This document shows, in pieces, positions 1-5,147 of a stretch of DNA of 5,236 nucleotides. Under the pieces are notes generated by a model. It made no database searches. It was not told the DNA's origin and was given only the letters and a program-made list of their open reading frames with translations. The stretch comes from an uncultured Altererythrobacter sp. GTDB lineage: Bacteria > Pseudomonadota > Alphaproteobacteria > Sphingomonadales > Sphingomonadaceae. Position numbers and translations under genes: made by a program. Every line of letters starts with the position of its first letter. Position 1 is the stretch's first letter. The stretch covers positions 1 to 5,236 of the forward strand of contig CAMPGP010000160.1 in assembly GCA_946885545.1 (NCBI GenBank). Reading direction: 5' to 3'.

Positions 1-266
1 CCCAGGCCCCATGCCCGCCCGAGCTGGTAGCCGTAGTCCGCGATGTCGTAGCCGCCGAGGTCAGGCACCGTCGCGATTACGAACTGGCGCTGGCTGCGCT
101 CCTCGAACGCGTCGAGCTTCTGCACGAGCTCCGCCTCGGTCGCATCGTCGATGACGTTCGCCGCATCGACGACGGGCGACGTGCCGCGCTCGGGGAAGTC
201 CTGCGCGGCAACGGGCACGGCGAACCCGGCCGCCACCGTGAGGATCAGCAGCAGGCGACGGATCAT
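1..266 (-). CDS. TPM-domain (YgcG-like) secreted protein, C-terminus beyond window
   Basis: Only the first 88 codons are present; the gene runs off the left edge. The protein begins MIRRLLLILTVAAGF and has a typical Sec signal peptide (basic n-region, leucine-rich core) with a likely signal peptidase I site after the VAA before QDF, near residue 21. The mature part then shows the opening of a TPM domain: a VVDAANVID motif near residues 32-40, an amphipathic helix, a QFVIATVPDL strand, then GYDIADYGYQLGRAWGLG. This closely parallels the upstream neighbour, so the two look like an old duplication. The ATG overlaps the neighbour's TGA as ATGA, and a strong AAGGAGG ribosome site lies 4 nt upstream (271-277). 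TPM proteins often carry C-terminal membrane or low-complexity segments, which cannot be checked here. Biochemical role unknown; it should act in the periplasm or at the membrane. Confidence 0.88.
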   Translation of the reverse strand, partial: MIRRLLLILTVAAGFAVPVAAQDFPERGTSPVVDAANVIDDATEAELVQKLDAFEERSQRQFVIATVPDLGGYDIADYGYQLGRAWGL

Positions 267-826
267 GCTGCCTCCTTCATCGAGAATTCGCGCAACCTCG
301 CACCGATTTCATCGACCCCGGTTTCGATGCCGGGCTGATATTGACCGTTTCGAAAATGCGGCATCATGTCCGCGATGATCTCGGCTGCAAGCACGTCATC
401 CAGCTGTTGTTCGAGGCCATAGCCCACTTCTATTCTCACTTTGCGCTCATTCGGGGCGATGACGAGCAAAACGCCATCGTCACGTTCCCTGTCGCCAATT
501 CCCCATCCACGCCCCAGAGCAAGCGAATAGTCCTCGATAGAGTAACCTTGAAGACTTGGCGTCGTCACGACGACGAGCTGCGCCATGGTGTCCCGCTCGA
601 CGCGTTCCAGCTTTTCGAGGAGAACCCGCTCCTGCGGCGCGTCGATCAAATTCGCCTGGTCTACGACGCGCCCGGTGTGTTCGAGCGGAGCGACCACCTC
701 CCGCGCCGGCTCTGCACGAAGGCCCAGTGGATCGGCCGCGTCGCAAGCAACGAGCGTCGTCGTGGCCAGCGCGGCCGCAAGTGCCAATATCGCGCCACGC
801 ACCGGATGCGAGCGTCGGGCGCTCAA
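263..826 (-). CDS. TPM-domain (YgcG-like) lipoprotein
   Basis: A 187-aa protein with a lipoprotein signal: basic N-terminus, alanine/leucine-rich core and lipobox LVAC with Cys28. Asp at the +2 position would, by the E. coli rule, favour retention in the inner membrane. Residues about 50-180 form a complete TPM domain: TGRVVDQANLID, a helix, the strand AQLVVVTTPS, GYSIEDYSLALGRGWGIGDRERDDGVLLVIAPNERKVRIEVGYGLE, and a closing helix (IETGVDEIGARLREF). There is no C-terminal membrane helix. The TTG start overlaps the lemA stop as TTGA, with no clear ribosome site of its own, so reinitiation after lemA is likely. A GTG at codon 9 (800-802) is an alternative start that would leave a more compact signal peptide. 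It sits between lemA and a second TPM gene, a common LemA-TPM arrangement of unsettled function. Confidence 0.92.
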   Translation of the reverse strand: MSARRSHPVRGAILALAAALATTTLVACDAADPLGLRAEPAREVVAPLEHTGRVVDQANLIDAPQERVLLEKLERVERDTMAQLVVVTTPSLQGYSIEDYSLALGRGWGIGDRERDDGVLLVIAPNERKVRIEVGYGLEQQLDDVLAAEIIADMMPHFRNGQYQPGIETGVDEIGARLREFSMKEAA

Positions 827-1506
827 TTGGCGGCCGCGGCGGCGGGTTGCTGGGTGGCGTTGTCGTTGGCGCTCGCGGCAGGCGCTGCGGGCGTGTCGGT
901 GCGCCCGGTCATTTCGAGCGTCGGCGCCACCTCGGCGCCTTCGGTGACCGCTTCGTAGGGCACCATGGGCTCCGCGCCGTGGATGATGTTCGCGCCGATC
1001 GTGTCCGGGAACGTGCGGATCGTGGTGTTATACTGGCGCACCGCCTCATTGTAGTCGCGGATAGCAACCGCGATACGGTTTTCAGTGCCCTCGAACTGAG
1101 TCATGAATCGACCAAAATTCTCCTGGCTGCGCAGTTCGGGGTAGGCTTCGACCGAGACGAGCAAACGGCTGATCGCCCCACCGAGCGTGTTCTGGGCCTG
1201 CTGGTACTGCTCCATCTTGGCCGGATCATTGAGATCGTCTTCGTCCAGTTGAATTTCTGGCCGGGTCGCCGAAGCACGCGCCTCGATCACCTCTGTGAGC
1301 GTCTCGCGCTCCTGGTCAGCGGACGACAGGACGATCTGTTCGAGGTTAGGAATCAGGTTTGCGCGGCGCTGGAACTGCGCCTCCACGTCGGCCCACTTGG
1401 CCTTCGCGTTCTCTTCCGCGGCGGGCACCGAGTTGATGCCGCAGGCGGCGAGGCCGAGCGAGGCGAGGGCGACCAGGCCGAAGCGGCGGACGGACTTGAA
1501 GTTCAT
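823..1506 (-). CDS. lemA: LemA family lipoprotein
   Basis: A 227-aa protein. Residues 1-22 are a lipoprotein signal (MNFKSVRRFG, hydrophobic core, lipobox LAAC, Cys22). Residues about 30-185 match the all-helical LemA fold: EENAKAKWADVEAQFQRRANLIPNL, then helices ending in AQNTLGGAISRLLVSVEAYPEL, FMTQFEGTENRIAVAIRDYNEAVRQYN and the TIRTFPDTIGA segment. These N-L-I-P-N-L, E-G-T-E-N-R-I and Y-N elements are family hallmarks. The last roughly 40 residues are a low-complexity Ala/Pro/Thr tail. The ATG has an AGGGGAG ribosome site (1514-1520) 7 nt upstream. Many LemA proteins are anchored by an N-terminal membrane helix; this one should be anchored by lipid. First gene of an operon with two TPM-domain genes. 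Family assignment is firm; molecular function is not known. Confidence 0.94.
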   Translation of the reverse strand: MNFKSVRRFGLVALASLGLAACGINSVPAAEENAKAKWADVEAQFQRRANLIPNLEQIVLSSADQERETLTEVIEARASATRPEIQLDEDDLNDPAKMEQYQQAQNTLGGAISRLLVSVEAYPELRSQENFGRFMTQFEGTENRIAVAIRDYNEAVRQYNTTIRTFPDTIGANIIHGAEPMVPYEAVTEGAEVAPTLEMTGRTDTPAAPAASANDNATQQPAAAAAN

Positions 1507-1526
1507 CGAGAGGCTCCCCTAGCGCG

Positions 1527-1541
1527 GGCGCACTATGCGCC
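1527..1541. repeat. Perfect inverted repeat in lemA leader
   Basis: GGCGCA, a 3-nt CTA spacer, then TGCGCC form a perfect 6-bp inverted repeat 20 nt upstream of the lemA start. It could be a repressor operator or a small leader hairpin. It does not overlap the lemA ribosome site (1514-1520). In GC-rich DNA such repeats also arise by chance. Confidence 0.35.
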
Positions 1542-1559
1542 GCAGCAGTCTGTATTGCG

Positions 1560-1587
1560 CAGATAGCACACCGCTACGCGTTTTCAA
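1560..1587 (-). promoter_or_regulatory. Candidate sigma70-type promoter for lemA operon
   Basis: On the minus strand, TTGAAA (1587-1582, one mismatch to TTGACA) is followed after 16 bp by TATCTG (1565-1560, weak -10). A transcript would start near 1553 and leave a leader of about 47 nt before the lemA ATG, with the inverted repeat at 1527-1541 inside it. This is inferred from sequence alone, and the -10 match is only 3 of 6. Confidence 0.35.
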
Positions 1588-1650
1588 GGAAATCGCCTGG
1601 GTTGGCAGCACGGCATGGAGATGGCACACAGCGGCGTCTCACAGCGTCGA

Positions 1651-1656
1651 GGGAGG
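1651..1656 (+). promoter_or_regulatory. Ribosome binding site fixing the mscL start
   Basis: GGGAGG sits 7 nt before the ATG at 1664. This favours that start over the upstream in-frame ATG at 1535, which would add 43 residues absent from the MscL family. Confidence 0.75.
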
Positions 1657-1663
1657 TCGGGCA

Positions 1664-2101
1664 ATGCTCGCGGAATTCAAGGCATTCATCGCCAAGGGCA
1701 ACGTGATGGAGCTCGCGGTGGCGGTGATCATAGGCGCGGCCTTCGGCAAGATCGTGACCTCGCTGACCGACGACGTGATCATGCCTTTCGTCGGCTGGAT
1801 CTTCGGCGGAGCGGACTTCTCGAACTACTTCTTCCTGTTGACCACGCCCGAAGGTTACGAAGGTTCGCCGACCGATTACGTCGCGCTCAAGGAAGCGGGA
1901 GCGGCGATGATCGGCTACGGAGCCTTCGCGACGGCGATCGTGAATTTCCTGATCCTCGCCTTCATCATCTTCCTGCTGGTCCGCTACGCCAAGAAGGTGA
2001 TGGCCGAGTTCGAAGCCAAGCCGCCCGAGGAAAAGCCCGCCGGGCCGACCGAGCTCGATCTGCTCAAGGAAATCCGCGACGAGCTGAAGAAGCGCCCCTG
2101 A
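1664..2101 (+). CDS. mscL: Large-conductance mechanosensitive channel MscL
   Basis: A 145-aa inner-membrane channel that opens under high membrane tension to release solutes during hypo-osmotic shock; the family forms homopentamers. Residues 1-13 (MLAEFKAFIAKGN) are the amphipathic N-terminal helix. TM1 is about 15-45 (MELAVAVIIGAAFGKIVTSL, then DDVIMPFVGWIFGG), the external loop about 50-80, TM2 about 82-109, followed by the basic RYAKK stop and a charged C-terminal helix (ELDLLKEIRDELKK) of the cytoplasmic bundle. Leu17 and Val21 match the pore-constriction positions known from Mycobacterium tuberculosis MscL. Ala20 replaces the E. coli gating residue Gly22, as in M. tuberculosis. The start at 1664 is chosen because GGGAGG lies 7 nt upstream and homology begins there; the reading frame is open back to 1535. 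Transcribed divergently from the lemA operon. I see no convincing promoter in the short upstream region. Confidence 0.97.
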   Translation: MLAEFKAFIAKGNVMELAVAVIIGAAFGKIVTSLTDDVIMPFVGWIFGGADFSNYFFLLTTPEGYEGSPTDYVALKEAGAAMIGYGAFATAIVNFLILAFIIFLLVRYAKKVMAEFEAKPPEEKPAGPTELDLLKEIRDELKKRP

Positions 2102-2122
2102 GAACCTCGCGCTCGCGCTCAC

Positions 2123-2150
2123 TTCACATTAATCGGAAATCGCCTATATG
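2123..2150 (+). promoter_or_regulatory. Candidate sigma70-type promoter for ssrA
   Basis: TTCACA (2123-2128, one mismatch to TTGACA) and TATATG (2145-2150, four of six to TATAAT) are separated by 16 bp. Transcription would start near 2157, immediately before the tmRNA precursor. It begins 21 nt after the mscL stop, and no terminator hairpin is visible between them, so some readthrough from mscL is possible. Confidence 0.5.
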
Positions 2151-2240
2151 GGTTGGTGCCGGTTTCGGCCGGCTATGGCGATAAATTGCGGTGTGCAATA
2201 GACACAACGGACCCGGGGGCAGTACCCGGCGGCTCCACCA

Positions 2241-2270
2241 AAAGGCGTTTGGTATCAAGCGTTTCCTGAT
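2241..2270 (+). other. Intervening segment between tmRNA halves
   Basis: These 30 nt lie between the encoded CCA end (2240) and the first G of the 5' half (2271), and are expected to be cut out during maturation. By analogy with other two-piece tmRNAs, RNase P would make the 5' end at 2271 and 3' trimming would expose the CCA. The segment contains GCGTTT twice (2245-2250 and 2259-2264). Exact ends are inferred from the acceptor-stem pairing. Confidence 0.7.
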
Positions 2271-2355
2271 GGGGCCGAACCAGGATCGACGTGTGTTGAA
2301 AGGCATCGTTTTCGTCCGGGCTGAGTAACCCGTTAAAGGCTCAAAACTCACAAGT

Positions 2356-2391
2356 GCCAACGACAACGAAGCACTTGCTCTCGCTGCGTAA
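2356..2391 (+). other. tmRNA proteolysis-tag reading frame
   Basis: Starting at resume codon GCC, the frame reads ANDNEALALAA and ends in TAA (2389-2391). The AND start and LAA-type end are those of ssrA tags, and the C-terminal Leu-Ala-Ala is the signal read by ClpXP in well-studied bacteria. With the alanine carried by tmRNA, the appended tag would be 12 residues. There is no start codon or ribosome site, as expected, since translation enters by trans-translation. Confidence 0.95.
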
Positions 2392-2431
2392 TCTGACGGC
2401 CTAACGGCCTGATCTTACAAAGCTACGAGCA

Positions 2432-2448
2432 CGGTTCGGACCGAACCG
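2432..2448 (+). repeat. Perfect hairpin in 3' region of tmRNA coding piece
   Basis: CGGTTCG and CGAACCG form a perfect 7-bp stem with a GAC loop, 40 nt after the tag stop. This is probably a structural helix of the coding piece. It is not a terminator, as no T-run follows. Confidence 0.6.
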
Positions 2449-2475
2449 GGTAACAGAATCGGAAACCGGGCGTCC

Positions 2476-2501
2476 GGGGGTACGTAGCAACAGAAACCCC
2501 C
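2476..2501 (+). repeat. GGGGG/CCCCC hairpin near ssrA 3' end
   Basis: GGGGG (2476-2480) can pair with CCCCC (2497-2501) around a 16-nt loop. It could be the last helix of the coding piece or part of the transcription end between the converging ssrA and small membrane-protein genes. Only scattered T residues follow, so an intrinsic terminator is not well supported. Confidence 0.4.
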
Positions 2502-2514
2502 ACCTCATTTCCAC

Positions 2515-2751
2515 CTAGCTTGCGGACTGTGCCTCCCGTTCGCGCTCGAAGCGCAGGCAGTCCAGGATCTTCGCACCTGCAAGGAAAACCGCGCCGGTGC
2601 AGGCGAGGAACAATAGCTTGCCGCCCCATCCCGGATATTCGGTCAGGTATGCCGATCCGCGCGCCGTCGCGCCAAGCGCGAGCGCGTAGATGATCAGGAA
2701 TGCCTCCACCCGCGTCTTGATGACGAACAGTCGGCGGACCTTGCGAAACAT
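2515..2751 (-). CDS. Small two-helix membrane protein of unknown function
   Basis: A 78-aa protein I do not recognise. The N-terminus is strongly basic (MFRKVRRLFVIKTR). Two hydrophobic segments follow, about residues 15-31 (VEAFLIIYALALGATA) and 45-63 (KLLFLACTGAVFLAGAKIL), joined by a short polar turn with YLTEYPGWGG. The C-terminus is charged (RFEREREAQ). The positive N-terminus predicts both ends in the cytoplasm. No catalytic or binding motif is visible; Cys51 and Cys65 are the only cysteines. The ATG is supported by AAGGGAG ending 3 nt upstream (2755-2761), a close spacing. It lies 119 bp downstream of astB on the same strand, so it may be read through from the ast genes or have its own promoter. 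Its stop lies right at the 3' end of the converging ssrA. Coding status is supported by the ribosome site and membrane-protein composition. Confidence 0.75.
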   Translation of the reverse strand: MFRKVRRLFVIKTRVEAFLIIYALALGATARGSAYLTEYPGWGGKLLFLACTGAVFLAGAKILDCLRFEREREAQSAS

Positions 2752-2870
2752 ACGCTCCCTTTCGTTAACGCTAAGCGAAGCAAGCGGCATGCCAGGCGCG
2801 GAATCGCGTGCGATACGATCATTAACGAGTGGGAAGGTGTAAGCAGTCCCGACAGCGGCGGTCCAGCCCG
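2752..2870. other. Intergenic region between astB and small membrane-protein gene
   Basis: These 119 bp are less GC-rich than the flanks. They hold TTAACG-type words at 2763-2770 (the palindrome CGTTAACG) and 2822-2827, with a third overlapping the astB stop (2869-2875). There is one GANTC methylation site (GAATC, 2801-2805). I see no clear intrinsic terminator for astB and no strong -35/-10 pair for the small gene. Confidence 0.4.
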
Positions 2871-2889
2871 TTAACCGAGCTCGGCTAAC
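2870..2889. repeat. Near-perfect 20-bp palindrome over astB stop
   Basis: GTTAACCGAG followed by CTCGGCTAAC is self-complementary apart from one position, with a perfect CCGAGCTCGG core at 2875-2884. It covers the last astB codons and the stop. With no spacer it would make a poor RNA hairpin, so it may be a DNA-binding site or chance. Confidence 0.3.
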
Positions 2890-4121
2890 CCAAGTGTTTC
2901 GAGAAGGGACAGTCGCGCCGTGCGCACGTCCGCCGCCAGCGCTTGGTTGCCGAGGTCGGAGGGATCGATCTGTTCGGGCCATGTTGCCGCGATCGCCGCT
3001 TCGATCCGGTCGGCGGTGGCTTCGTCGAGCAGGAAGCGCGGGTCCACGGTCGCCGGATCGGCGACGACGCGCAGGCGCAGGCAGGCGGGGCCGCCGCCGT
3101 TGGCCATCGACTGGCGCACGTCGACCGGCAGGATCTGCCGGATCGGCCCGTTGCCCGCCACCATCGCCTTGCACCAGGTCCACACCGAAGCGCTCTCGCG
3201 ACATTCCTCGGGCACGACGAGCGCCATTTCGCCCGACGGCAGCGTGACCAGCTGCGCATTGAACAGGTAGGTGCGGATCGCTTCTTCCAGGCTCACCGCG
3301 CTGGCGGGAACCTCGACCACTTCGAGCGCGGGAAACTTCGCGCGGATCGCCTCGTAGGCGCCCGCCTGGTCGGCGAATGCCTCGGCATGGCAGAACAATA
3401 CGCGCTCGTTGGCAACCGCGACCACGTCGTTGTGGAAGGCGCCCGCCTCGATCGCTGCCGGGTTCTGCTCGACGAACACGGTGCGCTCCGGATCGAGCCC
3501 GTGGAGACGCGCGACCGCACGGCTCGCCTGTTCGTGCTGGCGCGCAGGAAACCTGCCGCCGGGCCGCCCGTAGACGAAAACCTCGACGCCCGGGGCACCG
3601 TGGCCTTCGCACAGCCGCATGTGGTTCGCCGCACCCTCGTCGCCGAAGCTGCCCGGCACTGCCGCGTGGACCGCGAAGCGCGCGTGGTCGCCGAATGCGA
3701 GATCGAGCTGGCGCTTCGTATCGGGCCATTCCTGCGCGCGGTGGAGCATCGTCGAGAGGTTCGCCGGGGTCAGGTGGCAGCGCCGGTCCGCGGTGTCGGG
3801 CGCGGGGCTGACGGTGGCCGCATTGGCGGTCCACATCGAACTGGCCGACCATGCAGCGGCGAGCAGCGCGCGATCGGCGCTCTCGTCCACCACCAGCCGT
3901 TCGAGCAGCGCGCCGTTGGGGCGCGGCAGCGGCAGCAGGAACCCCTGCGCCAGTCCGCGCGCCATGTTGCCGCGCATCTTGGCCAGCCCCTGCAACGCGG
4001 CGGCCCGCGGATACGACGGATCGCCCTTGTGGCTCGCGCTGGCGATGTTGCCGAGGCTGAGGCCCGCGTAGTTGTGGCTCGGCCCGACGATGCCGTCGAA
4101 ATTGATCTCGGTCAGTGCCAT
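2871..4121 (-). CDS. astB: N-succinylarginine dihydrolase
   Basis: AstB converts N2-succinylarginine and water to N2-succinylornithine, two ammonia and CO2, the second step of the arginine succinyltransferase pathway in the cytoplasm. The 416-aa protein opens with the family signature EINFDGIVGPSHNYAGLS and LGNIASASHKG. The catalytic triad of this amidinotransferase-fold enzyme is recognisable: Glu162 in GDEGAANHMRL, His230 in AFHNDVVAVAN, and nucleophile Cys347 in NGGGPACLRLRV, corresponding to Glu174, His248 and Cys365 of the 447-aa E. coli enzyme. Also typical are QNPAAIEAGAFHN and the C-terminal DLGNQALAADVRTARLSLLETLG. It is about 30 residues shorter than E. coli AstB, apparently through small internal deletions and a short C-terminus. 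The ATG follows TAGGAG (4128-4133) by 6 nt. That ribosome site includes the astA stop codon, and the gap between the genes is only 9 nt, so the two are co-transcribed. Confidence 0.97.
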   Translation of the reverse strand: MALTEINFDGIVGPSHNYAGLSLGNIASASHKGDPSYPRAAALQGLAKMRGNMARGLAQGFLLPLPRPNGALLERLVVDESADRALLAAAWSASSMWTANAATVSPAPDTADRRCHLTPANLSTMLHRAQEWPDTKRQLDLAFGDHARFAVHAAVPGSFGDEGAANHMRLCEGHGAPGVEVFVYGRPGGRFPARQHEQASRAVARLHGLDPERTVFVEQNPAAIEAGAFHNDVVAVANERVLFCHAEAFADQAGAYEAIRAKFPALEVVEVPASAVSLEEAIRTYLFNAQLVTLPSGEMALVVPEECRESASVWTWCKAMVAGNGPIRQILPVDVRQSMANGGGPACLRLRVVADPATVDPRFLLDEATADRIEAAIAATWPEQIDPSDLGNQALAADVRTARLSLLETLGLAELG

Positions 4122-4130
4122 CGGTCGCTC

Positions 4131-5147
4131 CTAGCGCGCCACGCTCCACACTTCGTCGCCCGGAGCGACCTTGAGCGCGGCGGCCGCCGCTTCGTCGATC
4201 GCCACGGTGCCCTCGGGCGTGATCTCGCGCATCCCGTAGGCCGAGCGGAATTCGTCGAGCTCGCCCGTCGCGATCAACGCCCGCTCGCCGTAGTCGAGGT
4301 CGCAGCGTTCGACCTGGTGCGGGCGGGACTGGGCGACGCTCTTCACCTGGTCGGTGCGTGCGGTCATCGTCGGGCCGCCGTCGAAGATGTCGAGATACCC
4401 TTCGTAGGCGAAGCCTTCGTTCTCGAGCATCTTCATCGCCGCGCGGCCCGACGGGTGCGGCATGCCGATGACCCCCCGCGCGTCGTCGGACAGCATCGCG
4501 ACGTAGACCGGGTGCTTGGGCATGAGGTCGGCGATGAACTGGTTGCCGTGGATCGCGTTGAAATAATCGGCTTCCTGGAAGCTCATCCCGAAGAAGCGGC
4601 CGGCGACCCCGTCCCAGAACGGCGAGCCGCCGCGCTCGTCGATGATGCCGCGCAGTTCGGCGAGGATGCGATCGGCGAACCGCAGCCGGTGCATCGCCAC
4701 GAACAGGTAGCGGCTGCGCGCGAGCAGCAGCCCTAGCCCGCCGGCGCGTTCGCCCGGGTGGAGGAACAGTCCGCCGACCTCGCTGCACCCTTCGAGGTCG
4801 GTGACCAGCGTCAGCATCTCGGCGCGCACGGTGCGGTCGAGTTCCTGCGAATGCTGGGTCAGCGTGTTGAGGCGATAGGAATAGAACGGCCACTGCTGCC
4901 CCACTTGCGTGAACAGCTGGCAGGTGCCGCGAATCTCGCCGGTGGCGGTGTTTTCGAGCACCAGCACGAACTGATCGTCGCCCAGCTCGTCGTCGCGGCG
5001 CGCGAAGGACTTGGCCGCACGTTCGAGCTTGGCGGTCAGCGCGTCGCGGTCGGGCGGCAGGTTGGTGAACCCGCCCCCGGTCAGCTTGGCCATTTCGTAG
5101 ATCGGTTCGAGGTCGTCGACGCGCGCGGCGCGCAGGGCGAAGGTCAA
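4131..5147 (-). CDS. astA: Arginine N-succinyltransferase
   Basis: AstA transfers succinate from succinyl-CoA to arginine to give N2-succinylarginine, the committing step of the AST pathway. The 338-aa product is the usual size (E. coli about 344) and matches across its length: N-terminal LRAARVDDLEPIYEMAKLTGGGFTNLP, the acyl-CoA-binding region EVGGLFLHPGERAGGLGLLLARSRYLFVA (split here by position, residues about 123-151), GSPFWDGVAGRFFGMSFQEADYF (about 174-196), KHPVYVAML, and the HPSGRAAMKMLENEGF and GYLDIFDGGPT segments. His231 falls where the family has its catalytic histidine (about 229 in E. coli). The start is TTG, with GGAG (5155-5158) 7 nt upstream. It overlaps the TGA of the preceding gene as TTGA, and no ATG lies nearby in frame. 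Some sphingomonad relatives may use single-chain AstA while pseudomonads have paired AruF/AruG subunits; only one copy is seen here. Confidence 0.96.
   Translation of the reverse strand: MTFALRAARVDDLEPIYEMAKLTGGGFTNLPPDRDALTAKLERAAKSFARRDDELGDDQFVLVLENTATGEIRGTCQLFTQVGQQWPFYSYRLNTLTQHSQELDRTVRAEMLTLVTDLEGCSEVGGLFLHPGERAGGLGLLLARSRYLFVAMHRLRFADRILAELRGIIDERGGSPFWDGVAGRFFGMSFQEADYFNAIHGNQFIADLMPKHPVYVAMLSDDARGVIGMPHPSGRAAMKMLENEGFAYEGYLDIFDGGPTMTARTDQVKSVAQSRPHQVERCDLDYGERALIATGELDEFRSAYGMREITPEGTVAIDEAAAAALKVAPGDEVWSVAR

Larger units (their letters stand above)
2158..2505 (+). ncRNA. ssrA: Two-piece (circularly permuted) transfer-messenger RNA
   Basis: tmRNA rescues ribosomes stalled on broken mRNAs, together with SmpB, by adding alanine and then a degradation tag. 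Here the gene is permuted. The 3' acceptor half comes first: T stem CCGGG/CCCGG (2213-2217, 2225-2229), acceptor strand CGGCTCC (2230-2236), discriminator A and encoded CCA (2238-2240). After a 30-nt spacer the 5' half starts with GGGGCCG (2271-2277), which pairs fully with CGGCTCC. The third pair is G-U, the alanyl-tRNA synthetase identity signal. GTGTGTT (2291-2297) can pair with GACACAAC (2201-2208) with one bulged A, consistent with helix P2. A pseudoknot (CGGG 2317-2320 with CCCG 2329-2332; TGAG 2322-2325 with CTCA 2340-2343) ends 12 nt before the tag, as expected for PK1. Processing would remove the spacer and leave two RNAs. Outer ends are approximate, perhaps 15 nt either way. Confidence 0.93.

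Noticed and set aside
556..1566. A 336-codon plus-strand open frame opposite lemA.
   Set aside because: It is antisense to lemA and the TPM gene, with low-complexity arginine-rich composition and no domain.
1535..1663. N-terminal extension of mscL from the upstream ATG at 1535.
   Set aside because: The extra 43 residues do not resemble MscL, and a good ribosome site precedes the ATG at 1664, where family similarity begins.
2213..2240. Possible 3' end of an ordinary tRNA (T arm plus CCA).
   Set aside because: There is no anticodon arm or matching 5' acceptor strand upstream. The matching strand GGGGCCG lies downstream at 2271, as in a permuted tmRNA.
2124..2366. Short minus-strand open frame within the ssrA region.
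   Set aside because: It lies antisense across the tmRNA acceptor and tag region, whose RNA pairing fully explains the sequence.
2476..2510. Intrinsic terminator for ssrA.
   Set aside because: The stem has a large 16-nt loop and is followed by mixed sequence instead of a T-run, so it is listed only as a hairpin.
2423..2629. Short minus-strand open frame overlapping the ssrA 3' end and the small membrane-protein gene.
   Set aside because: No ribosome site or recognisable protein features; it is out of frame with the better-supported 78-aa gene.
2943..4736. A 597-codon plus-strand open frame opposite astA and astB.
   Set aside because: It is antisense to two well-recognised genes, rich in Arg/His/Asp/Val, and shows no family motif or ribosome site. 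It reflects GC-biased third positions.
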